Shown: piece after piece, positions 51,183 to 59,421 of the stretch
Position numbering within the stretch: the first letter of the stretch is position 1
Layout: each line of letters opens with the position of its first letter
From: Paenibacillus sp. J5C2022
GTDB taxonomy: Bacteria; Bacillota; Bacilli; Paenibacillales; Paenibacillaceae
Direction of reading: 5' to 3'
Assembly (NCBI RefSeq): GCF_025567625.1
Contig: NZ_JAOQJC010000007.1
Coordinates: 1-64,000 of the forward strand
Length of the DNA: 64,000 nt
The notes under the pieces: generated by a model
What the model was told of the DNA's origin: nothing
Database searches by the model: none
The model's input: only the letters and a program-made list of their open reading frames with translations
Program-made: the position numbers and the translations under genes

Positions 51183-51983
51183 TCAGGGCCGGACTGCAAT
51201 GCCGTCGGCATGTATAGACGTCCGGAACAGCATATCCAGCTCGTCATCCAGATCAGCGCCGCCCTTATCGCACTTGCCCGCTTCTATCGTTAACTCCTCT
51301 AACATTTTCTCCACATAATCGTTAATGGCATGAAGCTTCGATTCCATATCCAGCTCTTCCCCCGCCATCTTCCGCGCCAACAGCCGCTCCACCGTCCCCC
51401 TCAGCTCTCCGTCTGCAGGAAGCAGTTCTTCCACCAGCTCCATGAAAGCCATAGGCGGCATTGCATCAAATCGCAGAATCCACTTGCAAGCCAATATCGG
51501 ACGCAGCACGTAGAAGTACTTTTTCACCCGCACACGCTCGCCTTGCAAATAGTCCCGGTAATTCCCCTTGGCCATATGCAGATAATGGTGCATGCACGAT
51601 CTTGGCGAGAAAGTCCGGCTCGCAAGCTGGCGCACTTGCGCTGCAAAGCTGCCGTTCTCCCGGTAAATGATCGGAGACTGCAGCCATTCCAGCAACGGCG
51701 GATTGGACTTCCGGAACAGCTGCAGCGCCTTCCTGACATCCCACCCGCTTATATCCAGTTGATCGCTTATCGGACGCTCGATCACATCCCGTCTGTCGAA
51801 GATGGACAGATACCATTCCACAGGACGCGAATAGATGAACCGTACATCGTAATCGCTGTCCTTGGAAGGAAATCCCCACGCCCGGCTGCCGGATTCGCAC
51901 GCATACAGAATGCGAACTCCTTCTTCCCGCTCCAGCCGTTGCAGTTCACGCCCAATCTCTTCCTTCATTTTCACATCCACCAT
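51183..51983 (-). CDS. YcgL-like nucleotidyltransferase
   Basis: A 266-residue protein of the DNA polymerase beta-like nucleotidyltransferase superfamily (PF10127 group). The catalytic signature is ESGSRAWGFPSKDSDYDVRFIY near residues 30-51, with Gly32-Ser33 and the metal-binding Asp44 and Asp46. FYVLRPILACKWI and the helical C-terminus match the YcgL type. AGGAGG lies five bases before the ATG at 51983; an ORF extension of 21 codons is less likely. The substrate is unknown: related proteins add nucleotides to RNA or proteins, or are RNA-repair factors. Confidence 0.85.
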   Translation of the reverse strand: MVDVKMKEEIGRELQRLEREEGVRILYACESGSRAWGFPSKDSDYDVRFIYSRPVEWYLSIFDRRDVIERPISDQLDISGWDVRKALQLFRKSNPPLLEWLQSPIIYRENGSFAAQVRQLASRTFSPRSCMHHYLHMAKGNYRDYLQGERVRVKKYFYVLRPILACKWILRFDAMPPMAFMELVEELLPADGELRGTVERLLARKMAGEELDMESKLHAINDYVEKMLEELTIEAGKCDKGGADLDDELDMLFRTSIHADGIAVRP

Positions 51984-52135
51984 ACTTTCCTCCTCCTCCA
52001 TCATATGTATAACCTTATTTTGCACAGAGAAGACGTTCGCGTACATGGCGAAAGTATAGCGAAGAACGAAGAATGAAGCAGCGTAGAATATTCAGGCAGA
52101 GAGAATCCGCTCCACTTTCCACCCATTGAATGCTG

Positions 52136-52885
52136 CTACAAAGAGCTTGTTTTCACCTTTTCCAACTGCACCGTTGCCCCCTTCGCATCCGCGAATCGGA
52201 TCGTTAACTCCGTTAATCCGTGTTCCGGCAAGAGGGCGTACCATAGCGAATATCCTCCATGCACGCTATCTATCACGACTGCCTGCTGTAGTTCCAGTTG
52301 TTCGCCTGACAGTTGCACTTGCGCCACTGAAGGATTCATCAGCACACCATACACAACCGGCACCGGCAGTCCCGACTTCTTATCGGCATAATGAGCAATG
52401 ACAGGCTGCGAGCCTTCCGCAACCATCTTTTCATACTCATCCGCTGATAGAAAATCAATCTTTATATCGCCGCCGCTCACCCACTGTCGAGTGTTATTGC
52501 TCAAGTAGCCGAGCTCCCAGACCATTCCTTTCCGATCATAATCGATGACATTGGTAAACGTTAATACCCCTTCTTCACCTATAGGATGCTTATGTAGCAA
52601 CACTCTCTCCGGGGGGCGATACTCCTTATGAATCTGGGCCAATATTTGTTCGTCGGTCAGCCTGCCGCCTGCCAAAAGTCCCACACGTTCAGACTTAATC
52701 TCCAGAGTAAATGCCAGTACAGCAATACTCATTGCCAGACAAATCGGTACAATCCACTTCAACACATATTTCTTCCGCTTCCCTTCGCTCGCCAAGGCTA
52801 TCTTCTGCTGGATAGCATGAACCTGCTCATGCGCAAGTCTCGCTTCATACGGTCCGCTCGCAAGACGATCCTCCCACTTCACCAT
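52136..52885 (-). CDS. Putative anti-sigma factor, membrane protein
   Basis: A 249-residue protein with one membrane helix at residues 41-60 (VLKWIVPICLAMSIAVLAFT). It has a short cytoplasmic N-terminus (HEQVHAIQQKIALASEGKRKK) and an extracytoplasmic beta-rich domain of about 185 residues. It lies ten bp downstream of an ECF sigma gene on the same strand, and a single-pass protein with a short cytoplasmic end in that position fits an anti-sigma factor. A zinc-finger motif is absent, so the mode of binding is unknown. No named family recognised. GAGGTTGAGG precedes the ATG. Confidence 0.75.
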   Translation of the reverse strand: MVKWEDRLASGPYEARLAHEQVHAIQQKIALASEGKRKKYVLKWIVPICLAMSIAVLAFTLEIKSERVGLLAGGRLTDEQILAQIHKEYRPPERVLLHKHPIGEEGVLTFTNVIDYDRKGMVWELGYLSNNTRQWVSGGDIKIDFLSADEYEKMVAEGSQPVIAHYADKKSGLPVPVVYGVLMNPSVAQVQLSGEQLELQQAVVIDSVHGGYSLWYALLPEHGLTELTIRFADAKGATVQLEKVKTSSL

Positions 52886-52894
52886 AAGCGTTCC

Positions 52895-53422
52895 TCAACC
52901 TCCTCGAATCTTTCTTCTCATATGCGTCCTGGCACGGTTCAACCTGGACTTCACCGTTCCTTCTGCCACATTCAGAATTCGGGCCGCTTCCGCAATGGAC
53001 AGACCGTACCTCAGCTCCAGAACAAGCACCTCGCGATAATGCCGAGGCAATGACAGCAGTGTACGCCAGATTTCATCCAGCATGACGCCTTGAAAATACT
53101 CCGATTCAGCCGAAGCTTGTTCTCCCACTTTACGGTTTGCGGGGAAGGACACCATCTTGCGGATAAAAGCGGAACGCTTGTAATTCATCGCCTGATTTCT
53201 GCAGATTTTCAGCAGCCAGGTCTTCACCGTCGACTCTCCTCGAAAGCTCTCCAGAGACAAGAACGCCTTAACAAACGTATCTTGCGCGATATCGTCGGCA
53301 GCATCGTACTTATTCGTCAGAACAAAGGCAAAGTTCCATATGTCTTTCCAATATTTCCTGACGAGCGATTCGATGACATGCGGCTGAACGTTGTCTGTTG
53401 TTTTCAGGTACTCCTCCTCCAC
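52895..53422 (-). CDS. ECF-type RNA polymerase sigma factor
   Basis: A 175-residue sigma factor with region 2 (YWKDIWNFAFVLTNKYDAADDIAQDTFVKAFLSLESFRG, key DIAQDTFVKAF) and region 4 (LPRHYREVLVLELRYGLSIAEAARILNVAEGTVKSRLNRARTHMRRK, with NVAEGTVKSRLNRAR). The ORF is open upstream for 80 codons, but no family residues lie there. The GTG at 53422 is preceded by GGAGGTGG. The membrane protein at 52136-52885 follows it closely and is the likely anti-sigma. The start is the least certain point. Confidence 0.9.
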   Translation of the reverse strand: MEEEYLKTTDNVQPHVIESLVRKYWKDIWNFAFVLTNKYDAADDIAQDTFVKAFLSLESFRGESTVKTWLLKICRNQAMNYKRSAFIRKMVSFPANRKVGEQASAESEYFQGVMLDEIWRTLLSLPRHYREVLVLELRYGLSIAEAARILNVAEGTVKSRLNRARTHMRRKIRGG

Positions 53423-53445
53423 CCGTTTTCCACCTCCAATAAACA

Positions 53446-53470
53446 GACACATAAGAGTACAATAAGTTCC
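53446..53470 (-). promoter_or_regulatory. Candidate ECF promoter of the sigma/anti-sigma pair
   Basis: On the minus strand GGAAC (53466-53470) and TGTC (53446-53449) lie 16 bp apart, as in ECF promoters such as GGAAC-N16-CGTC. The predicted start point would fall very near the ribosome site, so the match may be by chance. Confidence 0.3.
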
Positions 53471-53492
53471 CGGTTTATCGATAGTGAAAAAG

Positions 53493-53512
53493 AAAAACCT
53501 CTTGCGAGGTTT
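53493..53512 (-). terminator. Terminator of the fusion-protein gene
   Basis: AAACCTC (53495-53501) pairs with GAGGTTT (53506-53512); on the minus strand it runs into TTTTTCTTTTTC. It is 36 bp after the stop at 53548. Confidence 0.82.
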
Positions 53513-53547
53513 CCAAGTCATGCCTATTGGCGCCTGCTGAGCACGCA

Positions 53548-55872
53548 TCACCTGATCAGTTCCACGCTGTTGCGCTTCGCGTTCCAGCGCACTTCTGTAC
53601 CGTACAGAGCAGCTACTTTGGTTAAAGGAAGCCAAATCTCCCCTTCGCCGGTCACCGCCCACCCCCACTCCTTGGGCATGCTCTGGCCGTCAATGTTCAT
53701 GATGTAGTCGATGTCATGGCTTAGCGACACTTTGCCGCCTGCCCCGATCAACCGTCTCATCACTTCCTCCGGCGAGTCCGTACTGTTCCCGCAATCGAAG
53801 CGGTAGGCGTTCGCATCCGCTCTGGCCGTCAAGCCGTGCCTCACCGTGAATGTATGCTGAATGTCAAGCTTGCCGATCACCTCCAGCACATGCTCATTAT
53901 ACGCGCCGTACGGATAAGCCAGCAGACTCCTCTCATTGCCCAGCTCCTCCTTCAGCCGCTGCTCGGCCAGAGACAAATCTTGCGTTATCCGTTCCATGTA
54001 GGCCTCATCCGTCTCTAACTGCCCTTCCCGCACCCGATACAGCGGATTCGCGAGCACAGGCTGCCGCTCTCCGGCTGCATTGACTTCGGCGTAGTAGTGG
54101 GAATGATACGTATGGCTGTAGAAGCTCATTCCCGCAGCCTTCATCTCCCTCATCTGATCCCAGCTCAGCCTGGGAAGCTTCTCGTTCGCTTTACTTATGA
54201 GCGATACGATTACGAAGTTGGTCGCCGTATAGCCATAGTCCTGCAGAATGGGATAGGCTTTCGAATAGAAGCTCTCATACCCGTCATCGAATGTGATCAG
54301 CACGGCATTGGGAGGCACAGGTGCTCCTTCTTCTTTGAACCGGATATAGTCCTCCATGCTAATGACATGAAAGCCGTACTCGCGAAGCAATCCCATCTGC
54401 TGCCGGAAGGCTTCGGTCGACAAAATGTGGTCCGCCTCAGGCTCATCCTGAATTTCATGGTACATCAGAATGGCAACCCTGTCGGTATAATAGACGCCGT
54501 CGCTGGTCACATGGCGCATTCCTATATTCACATCCGCAGAGAACGCCGATTCGATAAAAGCCGGTATCGCCATCAGCTCGCCGTGAAGAAGACGTATCCC
54601 TTGCGCGGAAGCGTCCAGAATGCGGCCATTCATTGTCACGAGGAACGAGTCCGGTCTCGGTTGTATAGTTGCGAGCCCGCCGGCCATGGCAGGAAATGCG
54701 ATTAATGCGATTCCGATGACAATGGCCGCAACCCTGCCGGTCCCTTCCCTCTTCTCATCGGGGAACAGCTTGCCGAAGACCATCCATGACCAGGGGAGAA
54801 TACGTGCCAGCATAGACACCATTCCCCAGGAGGCAAGCAGCATGAACAGAAATCCGCCCCCATGCCAGAGATGAACAAGCTTGCTGTTCGACGTCTCGGG
54901 CGGAAAGTGCTTATAGATGAATAGGGGGAGCGGATGGAACAAGTAAATGCCAAGAGCGAAATGTCCTAATCTCCGCAGCAACGCAACCGGCTTGTGCCAC
55001 GCACGCCGATGGAGCCCATGGGCCAGCTGAAATACGATGATCGATGCCGTAATCGTGTGCGCTTGCCATGCCGCTTCAAACAACAGTTCATGGTAATATA
55101 CACCTTGCACGCGGGCAGCATGCCATAAGTATACATGGAGCAGCCCCGCACCGATTCCCGTAATCCATATGGCGGTCCACTGTGCGATTCGGACCCGCGT
55201 AACATCGCCTTGCCGATGCATGAGCCAGCCGGCCAGCTTCGGGTAATAGATGCCCGCATATGCGCCCAGCAGCAAGCAGGACATATATCCCGGCAGCCAC
55301 GCTCCTTGACCGGGCATGTCCAGCACATAGGATCTCAGCAGGAAATAAGCCCATTGTATCGCCAATCCGATCGGAACAGCCCATCGCGCAACGGCCTCCT
55401 TGCGCTTCATTACCCATAAGAAAGCAGGGAACAGCAAGGCGAACTGCAGGCCCACCCAGAAGGGATGCAGATGAGAGTAGCCGTTCCCTGCGACCATCAC
55501 CCGCCAATAGCCCTCTATGAACGCTATGGGAGATTGTTCCCGATAGAATAGAACATGGGACATAATGAAATAGATGAACGAGAACAACGCATATGGCAGG
55601 AATAGATACTTCAAGCACTGCTTATAATACTGAACAACCTGCTCTCTGTTAAACGGAGCTTCATAGTATGTATAGAATAAAGAGAAGCCCAATAACGTGA
55701 GCAATAGAGGCGTACCTGCCCCCAACATGACGTTAATGAGATTGTATACGGCGTAAAAACCGGAATCTTGCATGGCCGGCAAAGCCGATGAAGCAGACTG
55801 TGCGGCCAGAACGGCAATGATTGCAATCCCTTTGGCCGTCCCCAACTGGGGGAGTCTTTCCCTTGAAGCCAT
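53548..55872 (-). CDS. Acyltransferase 3 - polysaccharide deacetylase - stalk-domain fusion
   Basis: A membrane protein of 774 residues with three parts. Residues 1 to about 405 are a polytopic acyltransferase-3-like domain with about ten helices (GTAKGIAIIAVLAAQS; LGAYAGIYYPKLAGWLM; HFALGIYLFHPLPLFIYKH). Residues of about 464-690 are an exported NodB-type deacetylase (RVAILMYHEIQDEP; VLITFDDGYESFYSKAYPIL near 526-545; SFYSHTYHSHYY; LLAYPYGAYN), with metal and base residues in TFDDG and SHTYHSH. The end (about 735-774, IWLPLTKVAALYGTEVRWNAKRNSVELI) is a copper-amine-oxidase-N/stalk-like domain. It would both acylate and deacetylate envelope sugars. Start ATG has GGGAGG upstream. Confidence 0.88.
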   Translation of the reverse strand: MASRERLPQLGTAKGIAIIAVLAAQSASSALPAMQDSGFYAVYNLINVMLGAGTPLLLTLLGFSLFYTYYEAPFNREQVVQYYKQCLKYLFLPYALFSFIYFIMSHVLFYREQSPIAFIEGYWRVMVAGNGYSHLHPFWVGLQFALLFPAFLWVMKRKEAVARWAVPIGLAIQWAYFLLRSYVLDMPGQGAWLPGYMSCLLLGAYAGIYYPKLAGWLMHRQGDVTRVRIAQWTAIWITGIGAGLLHVYLWHAARVQGVYYHELLFEAAWQAHTITASIIVFQLAHGLHRRAWHKPVALLRRLGHFALGIYLFHPLPLFIYKHFPPETSNSKLVHLWHGGGFLFMLLASWGMVSMLARILPWSWMVFGKLFPDEKREGTGRVAAIVIGIALIAFPAMAGGLATIQPRPDSFLVTMNGRILDASAQGIRLLHGELMAIPAFIESAFSADVNIGMRHVTSDGVYYTDRVAILMYHEIQDEPEADHILSTEAFRQQMGLLREYGFHVISMEDYIRFKEEGAPVPPNAVLITFDDGYESFYSKAYPILQDYGYTATNFVIVSLISKANEKLPRLSWDQMREMKAAGMSFYSHTYHSHYYAEVNAAGERQPVLANPLYRVREGQLETDEAYMERITQDLSLAEQRLKEELGNERSLLAYPYGAYNEHVLEVIGKLDIQHTFTVRHGLTARADANAYRFDCGNSTDSPEEVMRRLIGAGGKVSLSHDIDYIMNIDGQSMPKEWGWAVTGEGEIWLPLTKVAALYGTEVRWNAKRNSVELIR

Positions 55873-55996
55873 CCTTTCAAATCCTCCCTGATGATCACTT
55901 CTGCACGGCTAGTCTTTTCTTGTTGTTTACATGGTCAAGCGTACCTTATTTTCAAGTTTTGGTAAATATTCAATTGTCAGATCGATCCCATAATAA

Positions 55997-56015
55997 GAAA
56001 AACGCCTAGCGGCGT
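55997..56015 (-). terminator. Terminator-type hairpin beside the repeat array
   Basis: ACGCC-GCTA-GGCGT followed by TTTTTC on the minus strand, at 55997-56015. It could end a transcript that crosses the 51-bp repeats from the right. Confidence 0.65.
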
Positions 56016-56038
56016 CCTCCCCTCTTGCTACGCATGCC

Positions 56039-56277
56039 CCCTTTTCGGCGCTCCAGTGTAGGATTCATACACTATTTCGGCTCGAACGACCCTTTTCAGC
56101 ACTCTAGTGTAGGATTCATACACTATATCGGCTCGAACGCCCCTTTTCGGCGCTCTAGTGTAGGATTCATACACTATTTCGGCTCGAACGACCCTTTTCG
56201 GCGCTCCAGTGTAGGATTCATACACTATATCGGCTCGAACGACCTTTTTCGGCACTCCAGTGTAGGATTCATACACT
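56039..56277. repeat. 51-bp tandem repeat array with palindromic core
   Basis: Four full units and one partial unit of exactly 51 bp (starts at 56039, 56090, 56141, 56192, 56243). Each contains the same 19-bp palindrome AGTGTA-GGATTCA-TACACT without a single change (cores at 56055, 56106, 56157, 56208, 56259); the flanks vary at a few sites. Because 51 is a multiple of three, long ORFs appear on both strands, but neither has a ribosome site. The rest of the stretch 55873-56458 holds two terminators, a CCCCAC-AAA-GTGGGG hairpin near 56309-56323, and nothing else I can assign. Confidence 0.9.
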
Positions 56278-56388
56278 CATATGGCCCGTACGCTCCTTAT
56301 CGGCATAACCCCCACAAAGTGGGGCTCCGATTCGAAGCTTACTGAGGTACTTTGCAGGGGACCCCGGAACTTATAATTTCTATATTTC

Positions 56389-56437
56389 CAAAAAAAGCCT
56401 CCTCAATATCCTTCTACAAGGACAATAAAGGAGGCTT
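56389..56437 (-). terminator. Terminator of the two-component operon
   Basis: AAGCCTCCT (56395-56403) pairs with AGGAGGCTT (56429-56437), with an inner TCCTT-AAGGA stem. On the minus strand it ends in T-rich sequence. It lies 22 bp past the kinase stop. Confidence 0.88.
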
Positions 56438-56458
56438 CTTAATGAAGCTTAACAACAA

Positions 56459-57685
56459 TTACGCAACGATTCTGGGCAATCTCGTCTGGAACGTCGTGAC
56501 GCGATCGTCGCTAATTGCCGTAATAGTACCGCCGTGACCTTCAATAATGCTCTTCGCAATCGCAAGACCCAGCCCTGTTCCTCCGCTCCCCTTGGTACGG
56601 GAGCTGTCGACCCGATAGAATCGGTCGAACAGGAACGGCAGTGCCGTCGACGGAATGGGATCGCCATAATTGCTGATGTTGATTACGGCATGCTCCGCTT
56701 CGGACACAATGTCAATGTCGATGTATACACCCTTACGACCGTATCTGATCGCATTGGAGATCAGATTCTCGAAGGCGCGCGCAAGATTATCGCCGTCCGC
56801 CGAGACGATCAAGCCCTCTTCCACTTGACGAATGCGGCATTCCATCTGCGCAGCTTCGAAGCTGGGGACGAATTCCTCCGTCAACTGGCGTATGAAGTTC
56901 GCAATGGGCAGCTGCTCCCGCTTCAACGGAAGCCCGTTGCTCAGCCTCGTATATTCGAACAGATCGTCGATCAACTTCTTCAGCGACAGCGTCTTCTCAT
57001 AGGCGATATTGACATAATACCTGAGTTCGAGCTCATCTCTATGCCGGTCATTCTCGATCAGCTCAAGGAAGCCCAGGATAGATGTAAGCGGCGTGCGCAA
57101 GTCATGGGATACGCCCGTGATCAGATCATTCTTCGTCTTCTCCGCCATACGCTCTTCCTGAATGGACTTGTATAGCCGAGCGCTCATCCGGTTGATACTG
57201 TCCGCCACTTCACCAAGCTTGTGCTTGTCCCGAACCGGCAGCTCATGACGAAGCTCTCCTCTGGAGATCTCGTCCAGTCCTCTTGTAATATCGCGCAAGT
57301 CTTGATTCAGCTCCGCAGCGAGCTTGTTGATAGCTTGCGCAATGTCCTCCAGCTCGTCCCGGGAATGCACGGATACCGATATATCGAAGTTCCCTGCCGC
57401 CATCTCCTTCAGTCCGTCCTTTAACCTGTTCAGTCTGTTCATGGCTGGACGGCTAAGCAGATTATAGCTAAAGACGAATACGATACAGCCGAACAATATC
57501 GTAAGCGGCCTATACCCGATTTTATTTTTCAACCATCGGAATAACTGCTCCGCTAATGGAAATTGAACGAGAAATTCCGCAAGCAAGGAGAGAATAAGCA
57601 GCAAAAACGCCGTAATGGCGGCACTGGCCACAAAGTAAAGAAAAAACTTCCAACGGAGAGAAAGCGAAAAGAAATAGTTTTTCAT
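56459..57685 (-). CDS. Sensor histidine kinase with HAMP domain
   Basis: A 408-residue membrane kinase. It has two N-terminal helices (FFLYFVASAAITAFLLLILSLLAEF; LTILFGCIVFVFSYNL), only a short extracellular loop, a HAMP domain (MNRLKDGLKEMAAGNFDIS) and the phosphoacceptor H-box VSHDLRTPLTSILGFLELIE near residue 192. The ATPase motifs are the N-box NLISNAIRYG, FDRFYRVDSSRTKGSGGTGLGL and the G-box. The short sensor loop is the pattern of intramembrane-sensing kinases that watch the envelope or antibiotics. It starts eight bp after the response regulator, with GTAGGAGGGG before the ATG. Confidence 0.94.
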   Translation of the reverse strand: MKNYFFSLSLRWKFFLYFVASAAITAFLLLILSLLAEFLVQFPLAEQLFRWLKNKIGYRPLTILFGCIVFVFSYNLLSRPAMNRLNRLKDGLKEMAAGNFDISVSVHSRDELEDIAQAINKLAAELNQDLRDITRGLDEISRGELRHELPVRDKHKLGEVADSINRMSARLYKSIQEERMAEKTKNDLITGVSHDLRTPLTSILGFLELIENDRHRDELELRYYVNIAYEKTLSLKKLIDDLFEYTRLSNGLPLKREQLPIANFIRQLTEEFVPSFEAAQMECRIRQVEEGLIVSADGDNLARAFENLISNAIRYGRKGVYIDIDIVSEAEHAVINISNYGDPIPSTALPFLFDRFYRVDSSRTKGSGGTGLGLAIAKSIIEGHGGTITAISDDRVTTFQTRLPRIVA

Positions 57686-57693
57686 GACCCCTC

Positions 57694-58395
57694 CTACAAA
57701 GACTCCATTTTATAGCCGATGCCCCATACCGTCTTAATATATCGGGGGGTGCGCGGATCGCTCTCAATCTTCTCCCTCAGCTTGCGGACGTGTACCATCA
57801 CCGTATTTTTGGATTCCATGAACGGCTCGTTCCATACCTCCTGATAAATCCGCTCCATGCTTAGTACAATGCCCTGATTCTCAGCGAGCATCCGCAAGAT
57901 GGCGAATTCGCGCGGAGTAAGCCTCACCGGCTCCTCCTCCACCGTAACCGAATGCGTCAGCACATTAATGACCAGACCATCGATGACAATCTCGTAATCG
58001 GGCTTCTTGGCTGGCCCGTTGTTCAATCCGTTGTACCTGCGAAGCAGGGACTTGATGCGGGCCATCAGCACAAGCGGATTGAACGGCTTCGTCTCGTAAT
58101 CGTCAGCTCCGACACTAAGCCCCGTAATCTTGTCCATATCCTGCCCTTTGGCGGACAGCATAATGATCGGCGTATCCCGCTCCTGGCGTATTTTCATACA
58201 TGCCTGTATGCCGTCCATATGGGGCATCATGACATCCAGAATAATTAGATCGACATGGTGATTCTGAAGAAGCTCCAGCGCTTCCAGCCCATTGGAGCCC
58301 TTTAACAGATGGTACCCCTCATTGCGCACGTAGATTTCCAGCAACTCGACAATCTCTTTCTCATCGTCTACCAGCAATATGGTTTTCCCAGACAT
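57694..58395 (-). CDS. OmpR-family response regulator
   Basis: A 233-residue two-component regulator. The receiver domain has acidic pocket Asp10-Asp11, phosphoacceptor Asp54 in LIILDVMMPHMDG and the conserved Lys in ETKPFNPL. The C-terminal winged helix carries RLTPREFAILRMLAENQGIVLSMERIY and the recognition segment NTVMVHVRKLREKIESDPRTP. It precedes the kinase gene by eight bp in one operon and is its evident partner. Envelope-stress or glycopeptide-type responses are common for this subtype; target genes cannot be named. AGGGAG precedes the start. Confidence 0.94.
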   Translation of the reverse strand: MSGKTILLVDDEKEIVELLEIYVRNEGYHLLKGSNGLEALELLQNHHVDLIILDVMMPHMDGIQACMKIRQERDTPIIMLSAKGQDMDKITGLSVGADDYETKPFNPLVLMARIKSLLRRYNGLNNGPAKKPDYEIVIDGLVINVLTHSVTVEEEPVRLTPREFAILRMLAENQGIVLSMERIYQEVWNEPFMESKNTVMVHVRKLREKIESDPRTPRYIKTVWGIGYKMESL

Positions 58396-58493
58396 TCTCC
58401 TAGCTCCCTCTCTTCCGATACGTTGCCAAGCCGGCCAGCAATAACCGGTTTATCTGTATGGTTAAGAAAAAGGATATCGCACTTTCCAGCATT

Positions 58494-59282
58494 CTACAAT
58501 GCCTTCACCATACCACCGTCCACGAGCAGAGATTGACCCGTTACATACGTATTGGCGAATGATCCGTAGAACGCGACCATGCGGGCGAACTCCGCAGGAT
58601 CGCCCAATCGTCCCAGCGGAATCTGTGCTATCGCTTGAGCTTGGACCTCCTCCATAGAGCGGCCGATCTCCTTCGCCTTCGCTTCGTCCAGCTGCAGCAG
58701 ACGGTCAGTCGCGATTCTGCCCGGCGCCACCGTATTAATAAGAATGCGGTCGCCAGCCAGTTCAGAAGCGAGGCTCTTCGTCAAGGCGGCGATGCCGGCA
58801 CGGAAGACGTTGGACAGCAAGAGACCGTCAATCGGCTGCTTGACCGAAGAAGAAGCCAGATTGACGATCCGGCCTTCGCCAGCCTTGCGCATATGCGGCA
58901 ACGCCTCCCGAATGAGCTTGATGGCGCTCATCAGGCAGAGCTGGAATCCGCGCTCCCAATCCTCATTCGCAAGCGTAGCGAAGGTACCGGGCGACGGGCC
59001 GCCCGTATTCGTTACCAGCACATCGATGCCCCCATGCGCCGAAGCCGCCGCTAACACAGCTTGGCGGATGTCCTCCTCCCGGAATACATCCATCTGCACG
59101 ATTTCCACCTTGCTGCCCGTCGCCGCATGAATATCATCCCGGGCTGCTTCCAGTTGCTCCAGGCTTCGGCTCGCGATAGTTACCTTCGCTCCTTCGCTGG
59201 CGAAGGCAAGCGCGCTCGCCTTGCCAAGCCCTTTGCTCGCTGCCGCCACGAACACCGACTTGTCCTGCAATCCCAAATCCAT
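58494..59282 (-). CDS. Short-chain dehydrogenase/reductase
   Basis: A 262-residue NAD(P)-dependent SDR of classical type. It has the nucleotide-binding AAASKGLGKASALAFASEGAKV (TGxxxGxG-like, with AASKGLG), IDVLVTNTGGPSPG, the active-site RIVNLASSSVKQPIDGLLLSN and C-terminal YVTGQSLLVDGG. The catalytic Ser lies in LASSS, but the usual Tyr-x-x-x-Lys is replaced by LSNVFRAG at the aligned position, so catalysis may be altered. The ATG at 59282 is chosen over upstream starts because these would add a non-conserved stretch. It lies downstream of anmK, same strand, about 140 bp apart. Confidence 0.85.
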   Translation of the reverse strand: MDLGLQDKSVFVAAASKGLGKASALAFASEGAKVTIASRSLEQLEAARDDIHAATGSKVEIVQMDVFREEDIRQAVLAAASAHGGIDVLVTNTGGPSPGTFATLANEDWERGFQLCLMSAIKLIREALPHMRKAGEGRIVNLASSSVKQPIDGLLLSNVFRAGIAALTKSLASELAGDRILINTVAPGRIATDRLLQLDEAKAKEIGRSMEEVQAQAIAQIPLGRLGDPAEFARMVAFYGSFANTYVTGQSLLVDGGMVKAL

Positions 59283-59421
59283 ATCCCCACACATCCTTTG
59301 CTGATCATGGTTATGCGGACGGACCTGTCTCAAGCTCCGGGGATTCATTGCCGTCCCTGATGCTCTTGAAGCGGTAACCGCCTCGCCTTTGTAGCCATTA
59401 TCGGCTGTAACAAGCTGCGCG

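Noticed and set aside
56039-56277. CRISPR array
   Set aside because: The units are contiguous tandem repeats with nearly identical flanks, not repeats separated by unique spacers, and no cas genes are near.
56025-56345. Repeat-encoded proteins on either strand (SSVGFIHY or YESYTGAPK repeats)
   Set aside because: They exist only because the DNA repeat length is a multiple of three; no ribosome site precedes either frame.
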